In this document: one piece after another, positions 53,923 through 63,213 of the stretch | Layout of the letters: every line of letters begins with the position of its first letter | Position numbering within the stretch: the first letter of the stretch is position 1 | Source: CAZLPW01 sp964561495 | GTDB lineage: Bacteria > Fidelibacterota > Marinisomatia > Marinisomatales > UBA1611 | Reading direction: 5' to 3' | Length of the DNA: 64,000 nucleotides | Assembly: GCA_964561495.1 (NCBI GenBank) | Contig: CAZLPW010000003.1 | Coordinates: 1-64,000 of the forward strand | Made by a program: the position numbers and the translations under genes | Notes under the pieces: model-generated | The model's input: the letters and a program-made list of their open reading frames with translations, nothing else | Database searches by the model: none | What the model was told of the DNA's origin: nothing

Positions 53923-54870
53923 ATGAGAATAATTAAATTAAATATAATTACTTTAATCTTTTTTTCCTGTTCTATTGTTCCACCTGAACTTGAGTGGGAA
54001 GATGTTCAGTCTGACCATGAATCAGTATTAAATATATTAGGGATTTTGTCTACAGATTCATTGGTTTCTAGTTTTGTGAAGGTGCATAAGTCTCTAAATG
54101 TTCAAGATAATATAGATTCTTTGGTTTTAGATACAACAGATGGTATAGATTTTTATCGTATATCTAAATTCGTTGTAGTTGATGCTGAGGTTATCGTGCG
54201 ACGAGGCTCTAATGAATATCATTTTGAGTATTCTGAAATTGAAATGGATACAAAAGATACTGTTGGTTTAGGAGCTTATTTTTATAATGGAGATGACTTA
54301 AACCCTAGTCCTGGAGAAATATATACTTTATCAGTGATTACCCCATCAGGAATGAGTGCAACTGGAGAGGTTATTATCCCTTCTATGCCTCGGCTTCATA
54401 AAGAAGAACTCCCTGATACATTTAGAGTTAATGAGATTATGAACATAAAATGGGATGTGCTTGATCTACACAACCAATTATTGAATATTGATAATTTCCT
54501 AAATATTTTTTGGTTCTTATATAATGATTATGGATACTATTATAATTATGGAAATAATTCTGGGTCATGCGGCCTGCAGCAACAACAATTTATTTATCCT
54601 GGTGATACAACGTGGATGTTCAAAAAAGAATGGTGTGGTGATAGTGAATTTAATCAAGGCTTATGGGATGAGGACCTTCTTCTAATAAATCTTATGAGTA
54701 TGGATCAGAACTATTATGATTTTTTTATAAAATATTCTCAGGAAGGCAGCGAATTCTCTAATCTTTACATTGGGTCTGGTGGTACAGGTCGTAATTTTGG
54801 AATAGAAGGAGGGATAGGCATTTTTGGTTCTGTAGGTATCGACAGACACGTTATTCCAATATTGCCGTAG
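53923..54870 (+). CDS. DUF4249-like lipoprotein (partner of the second receptor)
   Basis: A 315-residue protein whose ATG follows the receptor stop with no gap (TAAATG). The signal peptide ends in FFSCS, a lipobox with Cys at about residue 16. The body follows the DUF4249 plan: SVLNILGILSTDSLVSSFVKVHKSLN, VVVDAEVIVRRGSNEYHF, GEIYTLSVITPSGMSATGEVIIP. It is shorter than the homologue at 47167 and lacks the EF-hand-like loop. The likely role is as the surface-exposed partner of the receptor. Confidence 0.8.
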   Translation: MRIIKLNIITLIFFSCSIVPPELEWEDVQSDHESVLNILGILSTDSLVSSFVKVHKSLNVQDNIDSLVLDTTDGIDFYRISKFVVVDAEVIVRRGSNEYHFEYSEIEMDTKDTVGLGAYFYNGDDLNPSPGEIYTLSVITPSGMSATGEVIIPSMPRLHKEELPDTFRVNEIMNIKWDVLDLHNQLLNIDNFLNIFWFLYNDYGYYYNYGNNSGSCGLQQQQFIYPGDTTWMFKKEWCGDSEFNQGLWDEDLLLINLMSMDQNYYDFFIKYSQEGSEFSNLYIGSGGTGRNFGIEGGIGIFGSVGIDRHVIPILP

Positions 54871-54874
54871 ATTT

Positions 54875-55639
54875 ATGAAATTAGTTTCTTGGAATGTTAA
54901 TGGTATCCGCGCTGCAGTTAAAAAAGGTTTTCTAGATTGGTTAGAGGATGAGAGTCCAGATATCTGCTGTATCCAAGAAACAAAGGCACATGTAGATCAG
55001 TTAAGTTCAGAGATTTTAGAAGATCATGGTTATAAGGTTTTTTGGCATTCGGGCATAAGACGTGGTTATAGCGGTGTAGCAACTTTTTGTAAAGAAGAAC
55101 CTCTTTATGTCAAAGAAGGAGTTGGAATTGAAAAATACGATTCTGAAGGTCGAGTCCTTATCACTGAGCATGAAAATTTTTTACTGTATAATATTTATTT
55201 CCCTAATGGACAAAAGGATGAAATAAGACTCAAATACAAACTAGACTTTTATAGAGATTTATTACCAATTATTAATGAGCAAGTGGAATCTGGGAACAAT
55301 GTGATTGTTACTGGTGATTGGAATACTGCGCACAAATCTATTGATCTTGCAAGGCCAAAAGAAAATATAAAAACTTCAGGCTTTATGCCAATTGAACGTG
55401 ATTGGTTAGATCGTTATGTTAATGAAGGTTGGGTCGATACTTTTCGTCTTTTCCATGATGATGGCGGCCGCTATTCATGGTGGACATATAGGTTTGGAGC
55501 GCGTGAAAGAAATGTAGGGTGGAGGATTGATTATTTTTTTGTTAATGAGGCCCTTTCAGAGTTCTGTTTAGATGCCGACATACATCATAATGTTCTTGGC
55601 TCAGATCATTGTCCTGTTTCTTTGGATTTAGACTTTTAA
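54875..55639 (+). CDS. xthA: Exodeoxyribonuclease III
   Basis: A 254-residue protein of normal length for the ExoIII/APE family: SWNVNGIRAAVKKGF at the start, CIQETKAH (metal-binding Glu), the central IYFPNGQ, VTGDWNTAHKSIDLARP (catalytic Asp and Asn), SWWTYRFGAR, WRIDYFFV and the C-terminal GSDHCPVSLDL with the Asp-His pair. It removes abasic-site and 3' blocking lesions in DNA. It is 4 nt after the lipoprotein gene, probably co-transcribed by chance of packing. Confidence 0.95.
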   Translation: MKLVSWNVNGIRAAVKKGFLDWLEDESPDICCIQETKAHVDQLSSEILEDHGYKVFWHSGIRRGYSGVATFCKEEPLYVKEGVGIEKYDSEGRVLITEHENFLLYNIYFPNGQKDEIRLKYKLDFYRDLLPIINEQVESGNNVIVTGDWNTAHKSIDLARPKENIKTSGFMPIERDWLDRYVNEGWVDTFRLFHDDGGRYSWWTYRFGARERNVGWRIDYFFVNEALSEFCLDADIHHNVLGSDHCPVSLDLDF

Positions 55640-55656
55640 TTATTTTTATATTTTTT

Positions 55657-56754
55657 TTGATTAAAACAGTAATAGGTGGTATGCTGTATCTTTTACTGAA
55701 TAATATTGCCTTTGGTGATAGCTTAAGTGTAGGTATAGATACTACTGAGTTAAATCAAAGATATTTATATGCTTCCCAAAATACCCTACTACCTAATCTG
55801 GGTAGCTCTCCGAATACTGGATTTCTTTTGGGAGTTTTTGTAAATAGGCGGTTTAAGTTTCCAAAAAAAATAGAACTGACACGTCCTTCAAATATTAATG
55901 TTTCAATAACTTATACTGAAAAAAAACAATTTATATTAAAAATCCGCAATCAAATATTTTCACCAGAGGAGAAATGGCGATGGGATGGAAAGATAGAAGG
56001 AAAACAATTTCCTGAAGTATTCTATGGTATTGGAAATAATACTACTAGAGAGGATACTTCAAACATATCTTGGAACAGGTATGATTTAGATCAAAGGTTA
56101 CTAAAAAAGTTTAGCAGAAATAATTTTTTAGGCGGACAAATTAAGTTTCAAAAACTAACTGATTTTAAACACATTGGGGGGATGACTTATTATGATGTAA
56201 GGGGTTTCAATAATAATAATAGTTTGATATATGGTGCTGGGCTTACCTATTTATTTGATACAAGAGACGATGTTTATACTTCTAAAGAAGGTGTTTTTTT
56301 TAAAATTGAAACTGGTATTTATAATGGTGATTATTCATTTAAAACTTTCAACACAGATCTAAGAAAATTTATAAATAAGAATAATTTAGTTTTTGCTTGG
56401 CAAGGGAAAATTAATTTTTTATCTGGGGCTGCGCCTTTTTGGGAGCTGCCTATGCTTGGTAGTGAAGAGATCATGCGTGGCTTTTATGAGGGTAGATATA
56501 GAGATAATAATGCAGTAGTTAGTCAATTCGAGATTAGACACAAAGTGTTAAGTAGAATTGGATATGTTTTGTTTTTTGGTTTAGGTCAAGTCTCAAATAA
56601 TATTAAAGAATTTAGTTTATCTGAGACGCATAGTAACTACGGTTTTGGTTTTAGATTTCAGCTTAATAAAAATGATCCAACAAATATCAGGTTTGATATT
56701 GGCCTTTTTTCTGGCGGCGGCGGCCTTCTAATTAAATTTAGGGAAGCATTTTAG
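55657..56754 (+). CDS. Omp85/BamA-type surface antigen barrel, without obvious POTRA domains
   Basis: About 365 residues from TTG 55657. That start gives a better signal peptide (MIKTVIGGMLYLLLNNIAFGDS) than the ATG at 55681. The remainder fits the bacterial surface antigen (D15) barrel: LLGVFVNRRFKFP, YGIGNNT, GGQIKFQKL, GLTYLFDTRDDVYTSKEGVFFKIE, LGSEEIMRGFYEGRYRDNNAVVSQFEIRHKVL (the region of the conserved lid motif) and a last strand NIRFDIGLF. There is room for few or no POTRA repeats. It is likely an outer-membrane assembly- or secretion-related barrel of unknown cargo. Confidence 0.75.
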   Translation: MIKTVIGGMLYLLLNNIAFGDSLSVGIDTTELNQRYLYASQNTLLPNLGSSPNTGFLLGVFVNRRFKFPKKIELTRPSNINVSITYTEKKQFILKIRNQIFSPEEKWRWDGKIEGKQFPEVFYGIGNNTTREDTSNISWNRYDLDQRLLKKFSRNNFLGGQIKFQKLTDFKHIGGMTYYDVRGFNNNNSLIYGAGLTYLFDTRDDVYTSKEGVFFKIETGIYNGDYSFKTFNTDLRKFINKNNLVFAWQGKINFLSGAAPFWELPMLGSEEIMRGFYEGRYRDNNAVVSQFEIRHKVLSRIGYVLFFGLGQVSNNIKEFSLSETHSNYGFGFRFQLNKNDPTNIRFDIGLFSGGGGLLIKFREAF

Positions 56755-56762
56755 TTGAGTAG

Positions 56763-57893
56763 TTAAATCATTAGCTCACTCGTTATTATATCTGCGAATT
56801 GAAATCCTTTTTCAGTTAGGGCCAGTTGATTTTTTTCTATATTAATACATTTTGGCCACTTGATTGAAGTTTTTTTTAATTGTTGGTTAAAATTTTCCAT
56901 CAGGTTTTTTGGCAGATTTTCAAGGTGTACACCTGCATTCATTCTTAGACCGAAACCTATTTTTTCATTAAATAAATTATTTTTTGTTAAAGTCTCTTCA
57001 AAAGAAACAGGAGATTTTTTTAATTCAATTCTTTTTATATATCCATCAAGGGATCTAATATTACTCCATCTCTTTAATCCATCAAAGCTGTGTGCAGACG
57101 GACCAAAACCTAGATAGGGATCAATGTTCCAATAATGGAGGTTATGCATACATTCTTTTTTAGACAAAGAAAAATTGGATATTTCATATGGTTTATAGCC
57201 AAATTTATTTAAAATAGTTCGAGTTTTTTTGAACCATTCAGCAGATTTATTCTCCGCTGGCATTCTAACTAATCTATTTTTTACTTTTCTAAAAAGTTCA
57301 GTCCCCTTTTCCAAGGTTAGTGTATAGGCTGATATATGATCTGGACTTAGTTGTGTTACCGTTTTTAGATCCGTGACCCAATCATTAAAATCTTGATCAG
57401 GCATTAAGTATATTAAATCACAATTAATATTTTTAAACCCTGCATTTTGGGCATTTTTTATTGTTTCTAATGATTGTTTTGGCGAATGGGATCTACCTAA
57501 AAATTTTAAATGGCTAGGATTTAAGGATTGAATTCCAATCGATAATCTATTAATTCCGAGGCTATTATATTCTTTTAATTGGTTAAGTGAAACATCTCCA
57601 GGATTTACTTCTATCGTAAATTCCTTTATATCGTTTATATCAAAATTTTTTTCTAAGGAATTAATAATTAATTCAATTGATTTAGCATTTAAAAGACTAG
57701 GGGTTCCTCCTCCTATAAATATTGTATCAAATTTCCAATCATTTGTATCATTGGTACATGTTTCTATTTCACGTTGTATTGCTGAGATAAATCTTGGAAT
57801 TGTTTTTTCTTGATCAGTTATTGAGTAAAAGTCGCAATAAATGCATTTTATAGTGCAAAATGGGATATGTATATATATACCAGCCGAATACAT
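56763..57893 (-). CDS. hemW: HemW-like radical SAM protein (haem chaperone)
   Basis: A 376-residue protein of the expected size. The radical SAM cluster motif is HIPFCTIKCIYCDFYS (CxxxCxxC, about residues 13-20), followed by IFIGGGTPSLL, EVNPGD, NRLSIGIQSL, and the HemW C-terminal domain starting near YEISNFS...C.HNLHYW. This pattern separates HemW from true coproporphyrinogen dehydrogenase HemN. It is thought to deliver haem to respiratory enzymes. It is divergent from the ABC exporter gene across 253 nt. Confidence 0.93.
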   Translation of the reverse strand: MYSAGIYIHIPFCTIKCIYCDFYSITDQEKTIPRFISAIQREIETCTNDTNDWKFDTIFIGGGTPSLLNAKSIELIINSLEKNFDINDIKEFTIEVNPGDVSLNQLKEYNSLGINRLSIGIQSLNPSHLKFLGRSHSPKQSLETIKNAQNAGFKNINCDLIYLMPDQDFNDWVTDLKTVTQLSPDHISAYTLTLEKGTELFRKVKNRLVRMPAENKSAEWFKKTRTILNKFGYKPYEISNFSLSKKECMHNLHYWNIDPYLGFGPSAHSFDGLKRWSNIRSLDGYIKRIELKKSPVSFEETLTKNNLFNEKIGFGLRMNAGVHLENLPKNLMENFNQQLKKTSIKWPKCINIEKNQLALTEKGFQFADIITSELMI

Positions 57894-57934
57894 AGCTTAA
57901 ATATAATAAGTGGAATTAGCCCATATAATGTTTA

Positions 57935-57958
57935 ATATATCGCTATAAAGTGATATAT
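57935..57958. other. Perfect hairpin in the hemW/ABC-exporter intergenic region
   Basis: ATATATCGCT (57935-57944) and AGTGATATAT (57949-57958) form a 10-bp stem (one G-T pair) with a 4-nt loop ATAA. There is no T tract, so it does not look like a terminator. It lies 42 nt upstream of the hemW start (minus strand) and could sit in that gene's promoter or leader. Confidence 0.4.
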
Positions 57959-58110
57959 AGATTAGTGTGTGCTTAATCGAAGAACTTAGTATAATTATTA
58001 GATTCATATTTCTTAATTAAAATATAGAGAATTAGTAATTTTTCTAAGATTCTTTAAATTTGTAAAAAATAGGATAACTGTATACTAAACCCTTCTAGAA
58101 GAATGATTAG

Positions 58111-58140
58111 ATCTTTCGTTCTTTTTATATTCTGAAAGAT
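58111..58140 (+). other. Inverted repeat at the ABC exporter start
   Basis: ATCTTTC (58111-58117) and GAAAGAT (58134-58140) are exact inverted copies with 16 nt between. The second arm ends 6 nt before the ATG at 58147 and contains the likely ribosome-binding purines, so pairing could mask the start. A 10-bp palindrome, CTTCTAGAAG, sits just upstream at 58092-58101. Confidence 0.3.
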
Positions 58141-58146
58141 AAAAAA

Positions 58147-59988
58147 ATGAAAAAGAATAATATCTTAACAAAAAAATTATTATCCATGATTAAACCTGAG
58201 TGGTTGTATGTCTCTGTTTCAATGGTTAATAGTATCTTTTTTGTTATTTTCAATAGTATCTCTATCTGGCTTACTGCTTCTCTGATAAATAATATTTTGA
58301 CAGATTATGAAACATTGGTTTCAAATCACATGGCTCTTTCAAATAAAACTAATCTCAATATAAATGATAAGCTAAAATATTTTACTAATGAGTTTATAAT
58401 TAGAGATTCAGCAACAGAAACATTAAAAGTTTTATGTATATCAATTATCATCATATTTATTGCCAAAAATATTTTTTTATATTTTAAAAATTTTACTATG
58501 ACCATTGTTCAGTTGCGTATTGTTACTTTATTAAGAAATAAATTATATGAACATCTACATCGCCTATCACTTTCCTTTTTTCACAATAAAAAATCAGGTG
58601 ATCTAACATCAGTAATCATTCATGATGTAGGCAACATAAGAACAGCGATTGGTACGAGTTTTCACAAAATAATTGTTGAGCCTATAAATATTCTATCATT
58701 TGTAGTATTACTCTTTATTATAAGCTGGAAATTGTCTTTGGTTGCTCTTTTAATTTTGCCTTTTTCTCAATTTATAATTGTGGCAATAGGCAAAAGTATC
58801 AGGAGAAAAGCAAGAAGGAATACTCGTCAGATAGGTGGGATACTTGGTATCATTGCTGATACACTTACTTCAATGCGAATTGTAAAAGCATTTGTGATGG
58901 AAAACCATGAAGTAAATCGCTTTAAGAAAGAGTCATGGAAGTATTTTGATTTATTATTTAGATCTGCGAAGCTAAGACACCTATCATCTCCTTTAATTGA
59001 GTCTATAGGGGTATCAATTGCTGTGCTACTTTTATGGTTAGGAGGGAATGAAGTTTTTAAAGGGGATGGCATTACATCAGAAGATTTTTTAAGGTTTATA
59101 TTTCTATTATTTGCAATGCTTGGTCCAATAAGGTCCTTAAGTAATGTTAATATTAATCTTCAAAATGGATTTGCTTCAGCAGAAAGGGTATTTGAAATTC
59201 TTGATTCAATCCCTGAAATCACCGATTCAAAAGATGCGATTCAGATAAATTCATTTGATAAAAAAATAAAATTTTCTGAAGTAGGTTTCACCTATAATAA
59301 AGAAAATAATTTTTCTTTGAAAAATCTTTCTTTCTCTATAAAAAGAGGTCAAGTAGTTGCACTTGTCGGTAAAAGTGGATCAGGTAAGTCAACTATTGCA
59401 GATCTAATACCTCGGTTTTTTGAGGTCGAAAAAGGAAATATATTTTTTGATGGTATTGATATAAGAAAAATCAAGATTGATTCATTACGCAAGATGATGG
59501 GAATCGTTACTCAAGAAACTATATTACTAGATGATACCATCCAATATAATATATCTTACGGGACGGAAAATGTAGATCAGGAGGCTATTATTAAGGCTTC
59601 AGTTGCTGCAAATGCTTTGGACTTTATAAATGATCTTCCTCTTGGTTTTAATACTCTTATTGGTGAAAAAGGAGTTAAGCTATCAGGTGGACAAAGACAG
59701 AGAATAGCGATTGCACGTGCCATCTTAAAAAATCCACCATTTCTTATTTTAGACGAAGCTACCTCTTCATTAGATACCGAATCCGAAAAACTAGTTCAGG
59801 AGGCAATTGAAAATCTTATGAATGACAGAACAGTTTTAGTGGTTGCCCATAGATTGTCTACTATAAGAAATGCTGATAAGATTTTGATGGTTTCTAATGG
59901 AGAAATACTTGAATATGGTACCCATGATCAGTTGTTTCAATCTGGTGGAGAATATAAAAAACTCTATAATTTGCAATACTCCAAATAA
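58147..59988 (+). CDS. MsbA-like ABC exporter (fused membrane and ATPase domains)
   Basis: A 613-residue half-transporter. Six membrane helices (about 15-330) precede an ATPase with Walker A GKSGSGKST, Q-loop VTQETILLDD, signature LSGGQRQRIAIARAI, Walker B FLILDEATSSLD and H-loop VVAHRLST. There is an extended loop of about 45 residues between helices 1 and 2. The layout is that of MsbA or related lipid/glycolipid flippases. Its position before transferase genes suggests export of a glycolipid or lipid-linked precursor. The next gene starts 5 nt later. Confidence 0.93.
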   Translation: MKKNNILTKKLLSMIKPEWLYVSVSMVNSIFFVIFNSISIWLTASLINNILTDYETLVSNHMALSNKTNLNINDKLKYFTNEFIIRDSATETLKVLCISIIIIFIAKNIFLYFKNFTMTIVQLRIVTLLRNKLYEHLHRLSLSFFHNKKSGDLTSVIIHDVGNIRTAIGTSFHKIIVEPINILSFVVLLFIISWKLSLVALLILPFSQFIIVAIGKSIRRKARRNTRQIGGILGIIADTLTSMRIVKAFVMENHEVNRFKKESWKYFDLLFRSAKLRHLSSPLIESIGVSIAVLLLWLGGNEVFKGDGITSEDFLRFIFLLFAMLGPIRSLSNVNINLQNGFASAERVFEILDSIPEITDSKDAIQINSFDKKIKFSEVGFTYNKENNFSLKNLSFSIKRGQVVALVGKSGSGKSTIADLIPRFFEVEKGNIFFDGIDIRKIKIDSLRKMMGIVTQETILLDDTIQYNISYGTENVDQEAIIKASVAANALDFINDLPLGFNTLIGEKGVKLSGGQRQRIAIARAILKNPPFLILDEATSSLDTESEKLVQEAIENLMNDRTVLVVAHRLSTIRNADKILMVSNGEILEYGTHDQLFQSGGEYKKLYNLQYSK

Positions 59989-59993
59989 ATAAA

Positions 59994-61115
59994 ATGGAAA
60001 AACCAATTTCTATTCTTTTTGATAGTTATCATTTATACCATTTACCACAATTCGAACCATTGATAGATCTTTTGTCGGATGATAAACGTTTTAATATTTA
60101 TCACTCTACATCTAGAGATATAAAAAACGTAGAATATGAACTTTGTTCAAAAATATTAAAGAAAAAACCAGGCTCATTTATTTTTTCAGATTCTGAAGAG
60201 ATGCGGAAAAAATTAATAAGGGATTTAAATTTAGATGTTTTTATTTGTGGATGGTCTCGCTATAACTTAGAAGAGTTTGTAAATGATAAGACTCTAGTTG
60301 GTATGATTTATCATGGCATAGGGGTTAAACCATCATATTGGTTGGATAATAATGATCGTTTGGATCTACGATTTGTAGAAGGTGAATATCGAATGAATCA
60401 GCTTCGAGAGAATGGAATAAAAACTGATTTGACTTTAACGGGCTATATTAAGCTGGATCCTTTATTTAAAGAAGGGGGTATTAATGTAGATTCTTTAGTT
60501 AAAAAATTTGAGTTAGATCCAGATAAAAAAACTATTCTTTTTGCCCCTACCTTTTATCCAAGTTCAGCTGAAAAAATTGGTTTAAATCTAGGGGAGTATA
60601 CTAAAGGATATAATCTTTTAATTAAGCCTCATCTTTGGACAGTATTTTTAAATAAATTTGGCCAGATTGATTTACGTCCTCAGAGAGAACTTTTCAGTGC
60701 CCTTGAACAAAAGTATAAGCATATTCACCTAATTAACCCAGAGCAATATAATATTACACCTTTTTATAAAATTTCTGATTTACTGCTTACAGAGGCTAGT
60801 AGTACTATTTATGAAATGCTAGCGTTGGGAAAACCTGTGGTAATAAATAGGTTTTTAAAACTAAAGTTATCCCATCGCATTTTCAAATATAGACTTTACA
60901 GAAAGAGATTAAACAAAGAAATGAGTAGAGATATATCTAAATTTTGTTTTGAAGTAGACCGTCCTAGCTCTATTCCAAAAACTATTGAGCGGGCATTTTC
61001 TGAAAATGAAAATTATAAAAAAGAGAGAAAAGAGTTTCAAGATAAAATGTTATATAAGCTTGATGGAATGGCATCAGAAAGAGCTCGCGATGCAATATTA
61101 TCAAAACTGCCTTAG
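59994..61115 (+). CDS. CDP-glycerol glycerophosphotransferase-like protein
   Basis: A 373-residue GT-B-like protein. It has DSYHLYHLPQFEPLIDLL at the N-terminus, YHGIGVKPSYWLDNNDRLDLRFVEGEYR in the centre (family H-G-...-K and acceptor block), LTGYIKLDPLF, ILFAPTFYPSSAEK, KPHLW, and DLLLTEASSTIYEMLALGKPVV at the C-terminus. This is the TagB/TagF-type fold without the membrane anchor. It could add glycerol- or ribitol-phosphate, or another sugar, to a surface glycan. It is a tandem paralogue of the next gene. Confidence 0.75.
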   Translation: MEKPISILFDSYHLYHLPQFEPLIDLLSDDKRFNIYHSTSRDIKNVEYELCSKILKKKPGSFIFSDSEEMRKKLIRDLNLDVFICGWSRYNLEEFVNDKTLVGMIYHGIGVKPSYWLDNNDRLDLRFVEGEYRMNQLRENGIKTDLTLTGYIKLDPLFKEGGINVDSLVKKFELDPDKKTILFAPTFYPSSAEKIGLNLGEYTKGYNLLIKPHLWTVFLNKFGQIDLRPQRELFSALEQKYKHIHLINPEQYNITPFYKISDLLLTEASSTIYEMLALGKPVVINRFLKLKLSHRIFKYRLYRKRLNKEMSRDISKFCFEVDRPSSIPKTIERAFSENENYKKERKEFQDKMLYKLDGMASERARDAILSKLP

Positions 61116-61139
61116 GTGAGTCGACCTTAATTTATAACT

Positions 61140-62219
61140 GTGTCAAAAGTATTATTTGAAACCCATCATTTATATTATTGGCCAAACTTTCTGCCAATAA
61201 TCTTAGAAATGAAAAGCCGCCAGATCTATGATATATATGCGTCTATGCCTATCCGGAATTCAAAAATCGAATATGAACAATTTTTAAAAGCATGTACAAA
61301 TGCAGGTGTGAAAACTATTGAATCAGATAATGAAAGAAATAGGATTAATAAAATTATAAAAAATGAATTCTCTATTATAATTATTGGTAATATTGGTCAG
61401 TTAAACCAGTTAGTAACTTCTGAAACACTAGTTGCTATGGTATATCATGGTATAGGTTTAAAAAATTCTTATTATACAGATATTAATGATAGAGTTAACC
61501 TAAGGTCTGTTGAGTCAGAATCTCGCTACCATGAATTAAAAAAAATGGGATATGACAATCTGGTTCTAACAGGATTTACTAAATTAGATCCGTTATTTGA
61601 CAAATCTAATTATGATATAGTTCAGCTAAAAAAAGAACTTGATCTTGATCCTAACAAAAAAACTATTTTATATGCTCCAAGCTTTTACCCGAGCTCTATC
61701 GAAAAACTGGTTCCTGAATTTATTTCGTTAAGTAAGGATTATAATATATTAATCAAATTACACAGCTTTAGTTGGCAACAAAAGCGTTACCTCCATCAGA
61801 GTAAGCAATGTATTTGGGTTTCAGAAAAAAATGAGTCGATAAAACTATTGAAAAATGACTCTATAAATATTATTCCCTATTACTTATTATCCGATCTTCT
61901 TATTAGCGATATTTCCTCAACAATTTTTGAATTTTTACCTTTGAATAAACCAATAATACAAGCGGAGTGTTTTAGTCTTAGATTAAAGCATAAAATATTT
62001 AATAATAGATTTTGGAAAAGATTAGATGTTGGCAGAATGATGGACGTCGATTTTGTTTATAAAATAGTTGATCCTTCTGACCTATATAGCAGAGTCCAAT
62101 ATTCATTAGAATATCCAGATGAAATGGAAATAAATAGACAAAATGCGTGTGAATATTATTTATATAAAAATGACGGGAAAGCATCTTTTAGATTAGTTAA
62201 TGCTATAGAAGCGATATAA
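61140..62219 (+). CDS. Second CDP-glycerol glycerophosphotransferase-like protein
   Basis: A 359-residue protein from GTG at 61140, clearly homologous to its upstream neighbour: ETHHLYYWPNFLPIILEM, YHGIGLKNSYYTDINDRVNLRSVESESRYHEL, LTGFTKLDPLF, ILYAPSFYPSSIEKL and DLLISDISSTIFEFLPLNKPII align block for block. The last loop has Asp-Ile in place of Glu-Ala (SDISST versus TEASST), so donor or acceptor may differ. Tandem duplication followed by divergence is the simplest history. It ends 1 nt before the GT9 gene. Confidence 0.75.
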   Translation: MSKVLFETHHLYYWPNFLPIILEMKSRQIYDIYASMPIRNSKIEYEQFLKACTNAGVKTIESDNERNRINKIIKNEFSIIIIGNIGQLNQLVTSETLVAMVYHGIGLKNSYYTDINDRVNLRSVESESRYHELKKMGYDNLVLTGFTKLDPLFDKSNYDIVQLKKELDLDPNKKTILYAPSFYPSSIEKLVPEFISLSKDYNILIKLHSFSWQQKRYLHQSKQCIWVSEKNESIKLLKNDSINIIPYYLLSDLLISDISSTIFEFLPLNKPIIQAECFSLRLKHKIFNNRFWKRLDVGRMMDVDFVYKIVDPSDLYSRVQYSLEYPDEMEINRQNACEYYLYKNDGKASFRLVNAIEAI

Positions 62220-62220
62220 A

Positions 62221-63201
62221 ATGAAAATTGGTGTATATAGTCCTAACTGGATTGGTGATGCAATTATGGCACTTCCATTTATAAGTGAATTGAAAGATCA
62301 AAATCCAAATGCTGAAATAAATGTAATTTGTAAAGAATGGGTTTCTGGAGTTTATGAAAAAAATCCTGCAATAGACGAATTAATTACTATCAAAAAATGT
62401 TCAATAAATAATATTGTTGGGACTTTTAAAACTGGTTGGCGTTTAAAACTAAGGAACTATGATCAGTTTTTCACTCTAACGGATTCTTTCAGAAGTGCTT
62501 TAGTCTTATGGATATCAGGATCTAAAAAACGAGTTGGATATAAGGCCCAAATGAGGTCCTTTTTATTAACAAAATCCTTTTACCATCCGAAAAAAAGAAT
62601 TCATCGTTCTAAAAAATTTTTAAAAATGTTGAGATCTGGACAAAATATAATTTTAGATCCGAATATTTATATTTCAGAAAAAGAAAAAATTTGGGCTAAA
62701 GATGAAATGAAAAGGCTTAAGCTTAAAGAACCAGTTGCTATATTTCCCTTTAGCATTGCAAAAAACAGGTCAATATCAAATAATATAATAAAAAAATGGA
62801 TAAAGAATTCAAAAAGTGATTATCTAATATTTGGATCTAAGAATGATTCTATAAAAGGAGATTCCTTAATAAATCAATGTCAAAATAATTCAATAAAATC
62901 TATTTGTGGGAAGTATTCTTTAAGAGAGTCAATTTTACTTATATCGTTATGTCATTATAGCCTGGCAGCTGATAGTGGCTTAGGTCATATATCAGCTGCT
63001 TTAGGAGTACCCACAATTTCATTTTTTGGAGCTGGATATCCAGATAAAACAGGGCCACTAGGTAAAAGCACATTTATTATTAAACATTGCAGCCCATGCA
63101 GAGGAGATGACTGTAAAAATATCAACAATAAAATTTCATGCATAAAAGAAATTTCAAAATCCGAAATAGAATTATATGTTAGTAGCCTTTTAAAGCTGTA
63201 A
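62221..63201 (+). CDS. Glycosyltransferase family 9 (ADP-heptose:LPS heptosyltransferase-like, WaaF type)
   Basis: A 326-residue protein. It opens with YSPNWIGDAIMALPFI (the WaaF/RfaF GT9 signature), then KRVGYKAQMRSFLLTK, VAIFPFSIAKNRS in the nucleotide domain, and LAADSGLGHISAALGVPTISFFGAGYPDKTGP, the ADP-heptose-binding block. A Cys-rich segment near the end (HCSPCRGDDCKN, then SC) resembles WaaF. It would add a heptose to LPS core or a similar lipid-linked acceptor. No ADP-heptose genes are in the window. Confidence 0.88.
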   Translation: MKIGVYSPNWIGDAIMALPFISELKDQNPNAEINVICKEWVSGVYEKNPAIDELITIKKCSINNIVGTFKTGWRLKLRNYDQFFTLTDSFRSALVLWISGSKKRVGYKAQMRSFLLTKSFYHPKKRIHRSKKFLKMLRSGQNIILDPNIYISEKEKIWAKDEMKRLKLKEPVAIFPFSIAKNRSISNNIIKKWIKNSKSDYLIFGSKNDSIKGDSLINQCQNNSIKSICGKYSLRESILLISLCHYSLAADSGLGHISAALGVPTISFFGAGYPDKTGPLGKSTFIIKHCSPCRGDDCKNINNKISCIKEISKSEIELYVSSLLKL

Positions 63202-63213
63202 TTTTATTTTACT

